Source: Chondrinema litorale (GTDB lineage Bacteria > Bacteroidota > Bacteroidia > Cytophagales > Flammeovirgaceae). Taken from it: DNA of 64,000 nucleotides. Location: positions 159,691 to 223,690 of the forward strand of contig NZ_CP111052.1 in the NCBI RefSeq assembly GCF_026250525.1, read 5' to 3'. Every line of letters begins with the position of its first letter. Position 1 is the first letter of the stretch. This document shows positions 9,716 through 18,525 of this stretch, piece by piece. The translations under genes were made by a program, and so were the position numbers. Under the pieces are notes generated by a model. The model did no database searches, was not told where the DNA came from, and saw only the letters and a program-made list of their open reading frames with translations.

Positions 9716-9746
9716 ATAACTGTAATAGTCAAGCTCTTACAGTTAT
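9716..9746 (-). terminator. Terminator directly after DUF2200 gene
   Basis: A 10-bp perfect stem (ATAACTGTAA at 9716-9725, TTACAGTTAT at 9737-9746) abuts the stop codon of the DUF2200 gene. Confidence 0.6.
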
Positions 9747-10109
9747 TTATTTCCTTAGAATTTTATCCATTTTCCGTCCTTTAGCAAGTTCGTCAACTAA
9801 TTTATCTAAATATCTAACTTTTTGGGTCAAAGGATTATCAATTTCTTCAATACGGTATCCACAAATTACCCCTTTTATTAATTTTGCATTGGGGTTAAGT
9901 TCAGCTTTATTAAAGAATGTTTCAAAAGTTGCCTTTTCACTAATTAACTGCTGTATTTGATTTTCATCGAAGCCCGTCAACCATTCTATTACATACAGTA
10001 ATTCTTGTCTGGTTCGTCCTTTTTTTTCTACTTTTGTAACATAGTGAGGAAAAACAGAAGCAAAAGTCATTTTTGCAATTCGGTTATTATGTTCGTCTGT
10101 AACTTTCAT
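9747..10109 (-). CDS. DUF2200 family protein
   Basis: 120 aa, full length for the family. Diagnostic segments are DEHNNRIAKMTFASVFPHYV at the start, KGRTRQELLYVIEWLTGFDE in the middle and TQKVRYLDKLVDELAKGRK at the end. These small cytoplasmic proteins are widespread and of unknown function. Single gene with its own terminator. Confidence 0.9.
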   Translation of the reverse strand: MKVTDEHNNRIAKMTFASVFPHYVTKVEKKGRTRQELLYVIEWLTGFDENQIQQLISEKATFETFFNKAELNPNAKLIKGVICGYRIEEIDNPLTQKVRYLDKLVDELAKGRKMDKILRK

Positions 10110-10211
10110 TTATAATTTAATCGAGTTTAAATTCATCTACTAAATTTATAGATTTCACAAACAAATTGTATGATACTTAAATATAGTATTCAATTTACAT
10201 TTAACACCTAA

Positions 10212-10343
10212 TATGTAAATCTCATTGATGAACTGGAAGTAATTACCGAGACTAACTATAATCGAGAAAACCTCATCATTGCACTTGATCGCCAGTACGA
10301 AGGTTATGATGAAATTAACAAAGAAATGTGGTTGCTTAAATAA
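10212..10343 (+). pseudogene. Open-frame remnant without start codon
   Basis: In the 10110-10496 gap a 43-codon frame without an ATG (LIDELEVITETNYNRE ... DEINKEMWLLK) ends at a TAA at 10341-10343. Its amino-acid composition is protein-like, and it resembles the C-terminus of a lost gene. I could not assign a family. The rest of the gap is AT-rich and empty. Confidence 0.35.
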
Positions 10344-10496
10344 TTAATCCCTACCTTAAAAACAATCAGGAGGAGGTTTCGCCTCTTGATTATTCCTCAT
10401 CAATTAAGTAAAAGTTAACTTCTTGTTATATTAAGATATCTTATTCACCTGTTATACTATTTACTGGGTATTAAGTAAAATAAATACCATTAAAAG

Positions 10497-10718
10497 GTGA
10501 ATTATACTGTACGGAAAGAAATTTTAAAAGCCAAGTTAATTGATACTGGGTGTACTAAGGCAGAGTTGGAAGAATTGTATTTCCTGATAAGTAAGTATGG
10601 CAGCTCGGAAGAGTTTAATCGAATAGCATTAGAAATATGGAAATCTAATAGAGAAAAATATTTAGATAATTCGGAATCTGAAATTTTATTAAAGGATATA
10701 AAGAAAAGGATAAAATGA
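10497..10718 (+). CDS. Small FecR-like anti-sigma N-terminal domain (orphan)
   Basis: 73 aa from a GTG start. The sequence has the pattern of the N-terminal sigma-binding domain of FecR proteins: KAELEELYFLISKYGSSEEF, then an acidic/aromatic LEIWKSNREKYL, ending with LLKDIKKRI. A normal FecR continues with a membrane helix and a periplasmic domain; here the frame stops at 10718. It is either a remnant or a stand-alone anti-sigma domain. The next gene begins 55 bp downstream on the same strand. Confidence 0.5.
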   Translation: MNYTVRKEILKAKLIDTGCTKAELEELYFLISKYGSSEEFNRIALEIWKSNREKYLDNSESEILLKDIKKRIK

Positions 10719-10773
10719 TCTTATAATTGTGGAAGTTTGCAAGTGTATCTTAATACAATACATAATTACTTCG

Positions 10774-12594
10774 ATGAAAAAAATTTATTTGATCTTCTTT
10801 ATTCCACTGATTTATTGCATAAATGCTTGTACTAAAAGTGAGCAAAAACCTACTAAGCCTCAACAAATTGCCTTTTTGGCAGATGTACACCTAACCAATA
10901 TTTTCGGTCACTTGTCAGACTCAGAGTACAAAGGTATTGAAAATCCAGCCACCGGAGAATATGTAATTGCAAGAACAATGGCTTCTCAATTACATTCAAC
11001 CCGCATTTTTAATGAGAACTATTTTGCTTTTATTGCAGCGTTGGATGATATCACAGAAAGAGGTATTAAACTGGTGGCTTTTCCTGGAGATTATACCGAC
11101 GATGGACAGGCGGTACATGTACGTGGATTAAGAGAAATATTGAAGAAATACGAAGAGCAGTATAATATGCAGTTTATGATTACAACTGGAAATCACGATC
11201 CGGTGCGACCATTTCATCATGAAGCTGGTAAGAGTGATTTTCTTGGAGAAGGAGGGAAAAATCAGCCAATATTTAGTAAAGCAAATATGTATCAAATTAA
11301 CCCTGACACTGATTTCCCAGTAGTAGAAACTGCAGACATCGCCGAAATGGGTTACAAAGGCATTTTGGATGAATTGGGAAGCTTTGGATTTACACCCAAT
11401 GAAAATTATCTCTATTGGAGCACACCGTTTTCAGATTACAATGTAGATGATTATTCTTTTGAAAAAGCTCGAAAAGCTGCCGAATTATCGAACAGGACCT
11501 ACGAGGTTGCTCCTGGGTTCACCGTTCCAGATGTTACCTATTTGGTAGAGCCTGTAGAAGATATCTGGTTGTTGGCTATCGATGGAAATATCTATGTTCC
11601 TAAAGATGAAAGTGGCGATGAAAATGATCCTGATAGTTATAAGAGTCCAAGTCTGGGTTTCAACAATCTTTCTGATAACAAAGATTACCTAATTAGCTGG
11701 ATTTCGAAGGTGTTTGAGCAAGCGGAAACTCGTGGTAAAACTGTAATCGCATTCAGTCATTACCCGATGGTGGATTTTAACGATGATGCTTCGCCGATAC
11801 TCAAGTTATTACTGGGTGAAAACAAGTGGCAATTAGCTCGAGTACCAGAAGAACGCATCGCAAAAGTATTTGCTGATGCTGGAATTCAAATACATGTGGC
11901 AGGACATATGCACATTAACGATACAGGAATCCGGACGAGTTCAGAAGGAAACATCTTGGTGAATATTCAAACACCTTCTTTGGCGGCATACCAACCGGGA
12001 TATAAAATCCTTACTGTTCACTCAGATAATAAAATTGAAGTTGAAACAGTGAAAATTGATTCTGTACCTCGATTTAAAGAATTGTTTGCTCTCTATGAAA
12101 TTGAATATGATTTTCTGAAAAGTCTAGGTGAAGATAATCTGTGGGATCGATCGATTTTGGAAGTGGATTCTTACCACGATTTTATGCTTTGGCATTTGAA
12201 AGAGTTAGTGCGATTACGTTTTTTAAATGATTGGCCAGAACCTATAAAGAGCTTTATTACAGAAAAGAATTTGAGAGAAATTGCTGGTATTATAGATGTG
12301 GAATTACCTAACGAGGCAGACCAATTTTTTGGCTACGATTTATTGATAGACTTCTACAAAATCCGAAATGCAGACTTACTAGCTTTAAATGATATTTCGG
12401 AAGAACAGTTAGAATTATACCAGCAGCTTATTAAGGCTTATAAAACTGTAGAATCAAAAGATGAACTAACTACTCAGCTCAAAGAATTCTTCGAAATTCT
12501 AGATCACTTTTTAAATGGCAAACCTGCTGATCATTTTATGATAGACTTGAGGCAGGGTACAGTAAAAGAATATTTAGAAACCACTAATGAGTAA
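10774..12594 (+). CDS. Secreted metallophosphoesterase lipoprotein
   Basis: 606 aa using the ATG at 10774, which places a clean lipoprotein signal (ending CINAC) at the N-terminus; an earlier in-frame start at 10729 would bury it. Calcineurin-like metal-binding motifs appear in order: ADVHLT (DxH), GDYTDDG, TGNHD, FSHYP and GHMHIND. The enzyme would hydrolyse phosphomono- or diesters in the periplasm or at the surface. The C-terminal about 150 residues are helical and unassigned. Followed by a hairpin terminator. Confidence 0.88.
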   Translation: MKKIYLIFFIPLIYCINACTKSEQKPTKPQQIAFLADVHLTNIFGHLSDSEYKGIENPATGEYVIARTMASQLHSTRIFNENYFAFIAALDDITERGIKLVAFPGDYTDDGQAVHVRGLREILKKYEEQYNMQFMITTGNHDPVRPFHHEAGKSDFLGEGGKNQPIFSKANMYQINPDTDFPVVETADIAEMGYKGILDELGSFGFTPNENYLYWSTPFSDYNVDDYSFEKARKAAELSNRTYEVAPGFTVPDVTYLVEPVEDIWLLAIDGNIYVPKDESGDENDPDSYKSPSLGFNNLSDNKDYLISWISKVFEQAETRGKTVIAFSHYPMVDFNDDASPILKLLLGENKWQLARVPEERIAKVFADAGIQIHVAGHMHINDTGIRTSSEGNILVNIQTPSLAAYQPGYKILTVHSDNKIEVETVKIDSVPRFKELFALYEIEYDFLKSLGEDNLWDRSILEVDSYHDFMLWHLKELVRLRFLNDWPEPIKSFITEKNLREIAGIIDVELPNEADQFFGYDLLIDFYKIRNADLLALNDISEEQLELYQQLIKAYKTVESKDELTTQLKEFFEILDHFLNGKPADHFMIDLRQGTVKEYLETTNE

Positions 12595-12607
12595 AAAAGA
12601 AAAGTTT

Positions 12608-12630
12608 GAAGGGATTGTAAAAGTCCCTTC
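12608..12630 (+). terminator. Rho-independent terminator
   Basis: GAAGGGA at 12608-12614 pairs with TCCCTTC at 12624-12630, followed by a T-rich run, directly after the metallophosphoesterase stop. Confidence 0.7.
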
Positions 12631-12696
12631 TTCTATTTTACTTTCAATTTCATCTTTAATGTTTTGAATATGAGCGGTATGTTTTCCTAGTTACGC

Positions 12697-13395
12697 TCAA
12701 GTACTTTTTATTTTTTCTTCATCAATTTTATAGAATATAATTTTTTCTGTATCCCAATAATGTTTCTTTAAAAACTTCTTTAAAGATTGAAATTCTATTG
12801 GTTTAAAAGACCCATTTTTAGAATAAAATATATCATCACGATAATATACATAATGGATTGCCCAGCCAGATTTATTAATAAAAGCAAGTAGGGCATCATT
12901 CGGAATTGTAGCCTTTAAATTTCGCTTCGGACTAGTCGAGAGTTGATGAATTTCTTTAAAATAATTAGCTAAAATCTTATCCCCTGTTTTTCTGCCAATA
13001 TGTGTTGATTTTCCGAAGATATTCTGGTTAATAGCTTCATTATTATCAAAATACTTTTCAAGTGCATATGAATAACAATTTTGTGCTCCTGTCTTCATAG
13101 ATAGTAGAAAATCATCTATGTCTTCTTGTGAAGTTAATATTGTACTATCATTAAAAGATTCACGAAGTGCCCGTGTTACAGTTGTATCCATTTTTAAATT
13201 TTTATTTTGAATACAAACCTCGATGGTGTCATTAAGCCATTGCATATGCATCACAGTTGAATTTAACTTTATTTCAATTGTATCTAATATAGAAGCATTG
13301 ATAACAATTGGAGAAGTTGATGGCAAATTACTTTGGCAGTATGCTTGTGAAAAAAGGAAATAAAGTAATGCGGTAGCAAATTTTTTTTTAGGCAT
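12697..13395 (-). CDS. Secreted hypothetical protein with Cys/His motif
   Basis: 232 aa with a Sec signal peptide (FATALLYFLFSQAYC). No family recognised. The C-terminal half contains NCYSYALEKYF and later GWAIHYVYYRDDIFYSKNG. A Cys followed by an HY-type segment is the arrangement seen in papain-like amidases (NlpC/P60-related folds), so a peptidase or amidase fold is possible. It is monocistronic and faces the metallophosphoesterase gene tail to tail. Confidence 0.55.
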   Translation of the reverse strand: MPKKKFATALLYFLFSQAYCQSNLPSTSPIVINASILDTIEIKLNSTVMHMQWLNDTIEVCIQNKNLKMDTTVTRALRESFNDSTILTSQEDIDDFLLSMKTGAQNCYSYALEKYFDNNEAINQNIFGKSTHIGRKTGDKILANYFKEIHQLSTSPKRNLKATIPNDALLAFINKSGWAIHYVYYRDDIFYSKNGSFKPIEFQSLKKFLKKHYWDTEKIIFYKIDEEKIKST

Positions 13396-13718
13396 AACTA
13401 TCTTTTTTAAAGGTATTGGATTCGCTTCTTAGAGTTAAATTATCGTTATATCTGTAAACAGAAATTATTTCAATGCAAATAGTGCGTGCTTGTAAGAATC
13501 AGTCTAGACTTTGACTCGTATATAAATATAATAGAAAAAGAGTATAATTTACTTGTATTTTGGTGGATAATACTCTTTTCTAAGCTAGAAACCTGCAATT
13601 GAATTTAAGAGATAGGCTTATTACTAACCTGCTTTTTATCAAAATTACGGATTTTGGTATTTTTAATTAGATACTTTTAGTAGTCTTTTGATTACAAGCA
13701 TAAGTCCAAATTTACACT
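13396..13718. other. Intergenic gap with one inverted repeat
   Basis: In 323 bases between the secreted hypothetical gene and the DMT exporter, the only structure is a 10-bp inverted repeat (AAAAGAGTAT at 13536-13545, ATACTCTTTT at 13570-13579) about 140 bases past the exporter stop. It is a possible terminator for the exporter transcript. Confidence 0.45.
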
Positions 13719-14579
13719 TTACTTGTTGTCTTGTTTTTTATCCTGCGAAATGAGTACGCCAGATATAATTGCTGTTACAGCAGCAATTTCTACGGAAGTG
13801 GGAATTTGTTTTAAAACTATAATGCCAATTATTACAGCAGTTGCTGGTAATAAAGCTACAAATAGGGAATAAGTTGCCCGTGATAATTTACTCATTGCCA
13901 ATTGGTCTAATACATAGGGAATAACAGACGAGGAAATCCCCACACCAATTCCTGCAAGTATGGCAACAGTATTTGTAAAAGCTGGCAATGCACCTTCGAT
14001 ACCCAATGGCGTAATCATTACAGCAGCAAAAATCACAGAGGCACCTAAACGGTCTACTGATTTGGTTTGGGCATCTATAGAAGACAGACGGTGAGCTAAA
14101 ATAATATATACAATAAAGCAAATTGCATTGACAAAAGCCCAAAAGAATCCTTCAAGCTCACCTTCGATGCGAGCATCAGTTAAAAACCATACTCCCGTTG
14201 TAGTCAATGCCAGTGCAAATAAGTTTCGGAATGTTTTTGTTCCTGTTAAGGCTAAGAGAACTGGCCCAATAAACTCAATGGCAGCTACAGTCCCTAAAGG
14301 TAGTTTATCAATAGCATAATAAAAGGAGTAATTCATTAAGGCAAATGTAACTCCCAATGCGATTATAAGATACCGAACTTTTATATTAACATGCATAAAA
14401 GTGTTCCAAGGTCTTCTCCAAATTGCAAATATTATGGCTGCTGAGAGTATCCTCAACCAAGCTACTCCATCTACAGAAACTCTTGTAAATAATAATACAG
14501 CAAAAGAAGGCCCAAGATAATGGAAAATGGCAGAAGCCACAAAATATAAGTGTGGAGGAATTTGATAACTCCAATTCAT
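13719..14579 (-). CDS. EamA/DMT-superfamily transporter (RhtA/RhaT-like)
   Basis: 286 aa with about ten hydrophobic segments forming two EamA repeats, a typical size for drug/metabolite exporters. The first helix region is YFVASAIFHYLGPSFAVLLF and the second repeat starts about residue 140. Located 26 bp after a CGNR regulator gene on the same strand, a pairing that suggests the regulator controls export of a small metabolite. Substrate unknown. Confidence 0.85.
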   Translation of the reverse strand: MNWSYQIPPHLYFVASAIFHYLGPSFAVLLFTRVSVDGVAWLRILSAAIIFAIWRRPWNTFMHVNIKVRYLIIALGVTFALMNYSFYYAIDKLPLGTVAAIEFIGPVLLALTGTKTFRNLFALALTTTGVWFLTDARIEGELEGFFWAFVNAICFIVYIILAHRLSSIDAQTKSVDRLGASVIFAAVMITPLGIEGALPAFTNTVAILAGIGVGISSSVIPYVLDQLAMSKLSRATYSLFVALLPATAVIIGIIVLKQIPTSVEIAAVTAIISGVLISQDKKQDNK

Positions 14580-14605
14580 AAAAAAAGCTTATTTGGGTTC
14601 GATGT

Positions 14606-15214
14606 TTATTTGCTTTTATTTCTTTTATTGAAAGCATTCACTTTATGGCGATTACCGCAATCTTCCATAGTACACCACCTTCTACGCTTATTTTTACTAG
14701 TATCAAGAAATAACCATTGACAAGATGGGCACTTTTTAATTCTTGATAAATCTCCTCGAGTTAGTACATCAGAAGCAGATTTGAGAACAGAAAAAAGTAT
14801 AAGCTCACTCGGTTTTATACCTTGTTGCCAAGACCAAATATAACCACTAGGTGAGGGTGAAAGAATTTGGTGACTATTTGCTTTTTGGGTGAGTAGGCTT
14901 AATTTGTGGAGGGCATCATTGGAAATAAAACCTTGTGTGATTTGGCTATTAAAAAGGTTATATAAAAATAATCTTGTTTTTTTTAACTGTTCAAGCTCAT
15001 TATTAAAGTCTTTAGTTGAATGAAGCAATTGCCTAGATTGGTTACAATCTAAAATTCCAGTTATTTGAGCCCATTGAGCTAAGTTTTCTTCAATATCGAA
15101 CCATTCGTGAGGGTGATCAGTTTCTCTCCAACTGATTGTGTTAGTAAAATCAAAACAAATCTCACCTCCAATAAGCTTATAAGTTCCTTTGTAATTTCCT
15201 GAATCCAAATGCAT
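14606..15214 (-). CDS. CGNR zinc-finger (ABATE domain) regulator
   Basis: 202 aa. The N-terminal ABATE domain, a putative stress/ligand sensor, is followed by the CGNR zinc finger (KKCPSCQWLFLDTSKN...RRWCTMEDCGNRHKVN) with four Cys and the name-giving CGNR. These are predicted DNA-binding regulators. First gene of the operon with the DMT exporter. Four TTAACC/GGTTAA elements precede its start and may be its own operator. Confidence 0.9.
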   Translation of the reverse strand: MHLDSGNYKGTYKLIGGEICFDFTNTISWRETDHPHEWFDIEENLAQWAQITGILDCNQSRQLLHSTKDFNNELEQLKKTRLFLYNLFNSQITQGFISNDALHKLSLLTQKANSHQILSPSPSGYIWSWQQGIKPSELILFSVLKSASDVLTRGDLSRIKKCPSCQWLFLDTSKNKRRRWCTMEDCGNRHKVNAFNKRNKSK

Positions 15215-15216
15215 AT

Positions 15217-15291
15217 TTAACCTTTAAAATAAATTAAGATGGTTAAATATATAAAATACAATTAACCTATAAAAGTTAATTTAATGGTTAA
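15217..15291 (-). promoter_or_regulatory. Four TTAACC/GGTTAA elements upstream of the CGNR gene
   Basis: Six-base elements in alternating orientation occur at 15217-15222, 15241-15246, 15262-15267 and 15286-15291, spaced 24, 21 and 24 bases, beginning 3 bases upstream of the CGNR start codon. The regular spacing, about two helical turns, suggests dimeric operator sites. Binding by the CGNR protein is an inference. Confidence 0.45.
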
Positions 15292-15484
15292 TTTAAATAA
15301 AGATTATAGAATTGTTTTTTGGAGGTAGTCACCAAACATAACAACTCATCAAATTAAGACTTGACTATTCAATTATTTACAATATTTCTATAATTAGTAC
15401 AATCTATTCCCAAAAAGGCGTTTTTTCATGCATATAGGTATATTCTATAAATAATAGATTCCTTTTTTAAACTAAAAATTCGCT

Positions 15485-15757
15485 GTGAATAGAGAAAAAT
15501 TACTGTTGTATAAAAAAAGACTTAATGCTTGTAGCAGCTTTTATTTACTACTTTTTATTTTCAATACCTGTTCTATTGTCGCTCAAGAAGTAAATCTAGA
15601 TTGGCTTAAAGCTTCTATTGGAAGTCGTTTAGATTATGCTTATTCTATGAATTTAAATACAGAAGAGAATATTTATACACCAGAATACTTTTATAGAATA
15701 ACAGACTTTAATCCAAGTAAAGATGGCATCAGTCAGGTATATATTTTATTGAGCTGA
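15485..15757 (+). pseudogene. Truncated SBBP/beta-propeller-type secreted protein
   Basis: 90 codons from a GTG. A signal peptide (FYLLLFIFNTCSIVAQ) is followed by one repeat unit resembling SBBP/FG-GAP-like propeller blades: W-K-x-SIGS...DYAYSMNLNTEENIYTPEYF...DFNPS. Full proteins have many such blades; here the frame ends after one, followed by AT-rich DNA. Probably a decayed N-terminal fragment. Confidence 0.45.
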
Positions 15758-15842
15758 ATTCTTATGAGTTTTCAGCAGCTAATAAAAGTATTTAATAAGG
15801 ATAATTAAAGAATAAAAAAATTAAACTCAAAGATCAAGAACT

Positions 15843-16289
15843 ATGAATTATTCAAAAAATCTATTTAGCCTGTTAGCATTTTCATTATTACTTATAATGG
15901 TTGGTTGTAAAGATGATGACGATCCAGAACCAGAAGCAGTGAGCATCACGCTCACATTAGAGTCAGCCACTTTAGATGGAAGCACAATAGATCCAGTACC
16001 AGATTATACTTTGGTGGTTACTTTTGACAAAGACGGCAACCCAGATGGTTATACAGCTTCTGGATCGGCTACTTACCAGCCAAGTATTGGTACTTCGGGT
16101 ACATTCAGCATCAACAGTACTGTTGTTACTTTTACAAGTGGCGATGATACCAGATCTGTAACCATTACAGGTGGTACATTAACTAATGAGACAACCAGTG
16201 TATCACTGCAATGGGAACTTACCAAGATTGATGATGAAGTTTCAGCAGACGATGCCGGAACCTATGTATATAATATGACTACAAACTAA
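15843..16289 (+). CDS. Small lipoprotein, beta-rich
   Basis: 148 aa. Lipobox MVGC (Cys22) is followed by an acidic KDDDDPEPE spacer typical of Bacteroidota surface lipoproteins, then a Ser/Thr-rich beta-sandwich-like domain (TASGSATYQPSIGTSGTFSI) and an Asp/Thr-rich tail. No enzyme motif seen. Likely an exported structural or binding protein. Ends before a bidirectional terminator. Confidence 0.6.
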   Translation: MNYSKNLFSLLAFSLLLIMVGCKDDDDPEPEAVSITLTLESATLDGSTIDPVPDYTLVVTFDKDGNPDGYTASGSATYQPSIGTSGTFSINSTVVTFTSGDDTRSVTITGGTLTNETTSVSLQWELTKIDDEVSADDAGTYVYNMTTN

Positions 16290-16359
16290 TATAGGATCAA
16301 TATTATTGGAAATGCTTTCCTGTCTAATTACATAGATAAAGATTTAAATCCAATATTTG

Positions 16360-16386
16360 AGCCGATCTAAATTGTTTAGATCGGCT
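16360..16386. terminator. Bidirectional terminator
   Basis: A 12-bp perfect stem (AGCCGATCTAAA at 16360-16371, TTTAGATCGGCT at 16375-16386) with a 3-nt loop lies between two convergent genes, with T/A-rich flanks. Confidence 0.75.
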
Positions 16387-16389
16387 TAA

Positions 16390-17331
16390 TTATAACCAGC
16401 TAACCTTCTGTTCTGAATTATGTTCTTTACCAATAATATTTTTGTAAAGCTCAGGTTTTCGTGCTTTAATATATCTTGTGCCTCCGGCTTTTTGTATGGC
16501 CTCTGGCTTTAGTGTGGCAATCGCGATTTCATTTTCAAACGAGGTACATTCTGCTACAACATCTCCATAAGGGTCTATAATCATAGAATGTCCATTTTTA
16601 AGTTGGTCATCATCCATCCCGATAGGATTCGAAAATACGGCATATATACTGTTGTCATAAGCTCTTGCAGGTAGCCATTTCATCAACCATTTTCTTCCTT
16701 TCATTCCTTCAAACTCAAGACGTAATGAAGTTGGGTCATTTTCTCTGTTCTCCCATAGTTTTGGGTCAACAAACCCTGCTCCAGGTCGGGTAGAAGGGGT
16801 GCACATTGTAACGTGTGGCATAAAAATGACATCGGCACCCAATAACTTTGTAGCTCTTACATTCTCAATCACATTGTTGTCATAACATATTAAAATTCCA
16901 CATTTCCAACCATTTATATTAAAAACACAATATGAATTTCCTGGCTTTACATGTGGGTTAATAAAGGGATGTATTTTTCGGTATTTACCAACAATACCGT
17001 CTTTATTTATACATAAATGAGCTTTGTAAATGTCTCCCAAACTATCTTTTTCAAACATTCCAGTTAAGATGTGAATGTTGTATTCTTTTGCGATTTCTTG
17101 AATTTTCTTTACTGTTGAACTTTCAGGTAAAAATTCTGCAAGATCAAATATCTCATTTCTACTCAAATTTCTAGCAAAAGTATAACCATGTATCGAGCAT
17201 TCATGGAATGCAATAACATCAGCTCCCTGGACTGAAGCTTTTGAGGCCAGTTTTTTAATTGTGGCTATGTTGGCATCTTTGTTTCCACTAACATTTTCAA
17301 ATTGTGCTGTAGCAACTTTAAGTTTGTGCAT
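16390..17331 (-). CDS. Carbon-nitrogen hydrolase (nitrilase superfamily)
   Basis: 313 aa from the ATG at 17331 (MHKLKVATAQF), preferred to an ATG 18 bases earlier because the family begins with this strand. The catalytic Glu-Lys-Cys triad is visible in FHECSIHGY (Glu), YRKIHPF (Lys) and GILICYDNNV (Cys). The enzyme would hydrolyse a carboxamide or nitrile; the substrate cannot be read. An AraC regulator lies 62 bp upstream on the same strand. Confidence 0.88.
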   Translation of the reverse strand: MHKLKVATAQFENVSGNKDANIATIKKLASKASVQGADVIAFHECSIHGYTFARNLSRNEIFDLAEFLPESSTVKKIQEIAKEYNIHILTGMFEKDSLGDIYKAHLCINKDGIVGKYRKIHPFINPHVKPGNSYCVFNINGWKCGILICYDNNVIENVRATKLLGADVIFMPHVTMCTPSTRPGAGFVDPKLWENRENDPTSLRLEFEGMKGRKWLMKWLPARAYDNSIYAVFSNPIGMDDDQLKNGHSMIIDPYGDVVAECTSFENEIAIATLKPEAIQKAGGTRYIKARKPELYKNIIGKEHNSEQKVSWL

Positions 17332-17392
17332 GTTGTTTTTTATTTTCAAATCTCTATGAGAATACCCTTAGATAATTGTAAAAAACCGACAT

Positions 17393-18169
17393 TTATAATT
17401 CAATTAGGTTAACTGCTAATTTTGATGACCTTAAGTATTCTTTTGGTGTTATTCCTGTTAATGCTTTAAAGTCTTTTACCAAGTGAGATTGATCGTAGAA
17501 ACCAGCTAAATAAGCGTTTGCCGTTAGGTTTTCTGTGTTTTTTAAAAGGTCAATGAAATAGTGTAAGCGGGCTATTTTAAGAAATTTTTTAGGTGATAAA
17601 CCAATTGTTTGAGAAAACAGACGCTGTAATTTCTTTTCATGAATAGCATAATTGTTAATTATATCTCCAATGGTGTATTCTCCTTTTGAGTGTATAATAT
17701 CATATACAATTTGGTCTATAAGTATTTTTTCTTTTGGAGGTGGCAGTAACTCTAAGAAGTGTTTATTAAGAAGATTGATGATGTTAAGGATGGATTTTGA
17801 GGATGCAATTATTTCGTGTAATTCTATTAAATGTTTACCCAAAACATCTTTAGCTTCAACGATACTGTTTTTAACTTCTGAGGTGGGTATCTTTGAAAAA
17901 TAATATAAGCCATATGGCTGAAAAACTATCACTAATGCTTTGGTACCTTTTGAAAACTCTAAATCTACAAAGGAATCGAACTGTCCAAACAGAGCAGCAT
18001 GGGGGATAATAACATTATTTACTAGAATATAATTATTGTTCAATGTAAATACTAATCCGCAATTTCCATTACTAAAAAGCCTATATCTATTCTCATTTAT
18101 GTTGTTACTTTGGAGAAATAAATAGTGCTTAATGTATTTAGATAAGTTTAAAGGTGCTTGTATTTGCAT
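17393..18169 (-). CDS. AraC-family regulator with DUF6597-like N-domain
   Basis: 258 aa. The N-terminal part (LNLSKYIKHYLFLQS..., RLFSNGNCGLVFTLNNNY, ALFGQFDSFVDLEF) matches the sensor domain common in Bacteroidota AraC proteins. The C-terminal helix-turn-helix pair ends YLAGFYDQSHLVKDFKALTGITPKEYLRSS. It probably regulates the nitrilase-family gene behind it. Confidence 0.85.
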   Translation of the reverse strand: MQIQAPLNLSKYIKHYLFLQSNNINENRYRLFSNGNCGLVFTLNNNYILVNNVIIPHAALFGQFDSFVDLEFSKGTKALVIVFQPYGLYYFSKIPTSEVKNSIVEAKDVLGKHLIELHEIIASSKSILNIINLLNKHFLELLPPPKEKILIDQIVYDIIHSKGEYTIGDIINNYAIHEKKLQRLFSQTIGLSPKKFLKIARLHYFIDLLKNTENLTANAYLAGFYDQSHLVKDFKALTGITPKEYLRSSKLAVNLIEL

Positions 18170-18525
18170 TGGTTTATAACACTTTACTTAATTAAAAATA
18201 TAAAAAATAAGTAACATGGAGAAGGGCATAACCAGAACTTCATTTTTTGCATAAATCTGTAAGAGTATTTATAGATTCATTTATCATCAATTAACCGAAA
18301 TATCAACATACTAGATTAAATCTAATTCAGAGAATTTGTCTAAAGGATTAACTTGATAAGTTAGAAAAAGCTTGATTGATAATTTTAAAAGTGGAATAAG
18401 TTTTCTAACATTATCAAAAATATACAAAAACATTTCTAGGGCTAAAATACGATTTCAACCAGCTTGAACTTTGCATTCATTTTGGTTAGGATACTTTAAT
18501 GCATTATTAAACTTAGAAAGATTTG
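18170..18525. other. Divergent intergenic region, no distinct element
   Basis: 356 AT-rich bases separate the AraC gene and the YcaQ-like gene, which diverge. It must hold two promoters, but no clear operator or hairpin was seen. Confidence 0.45.
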
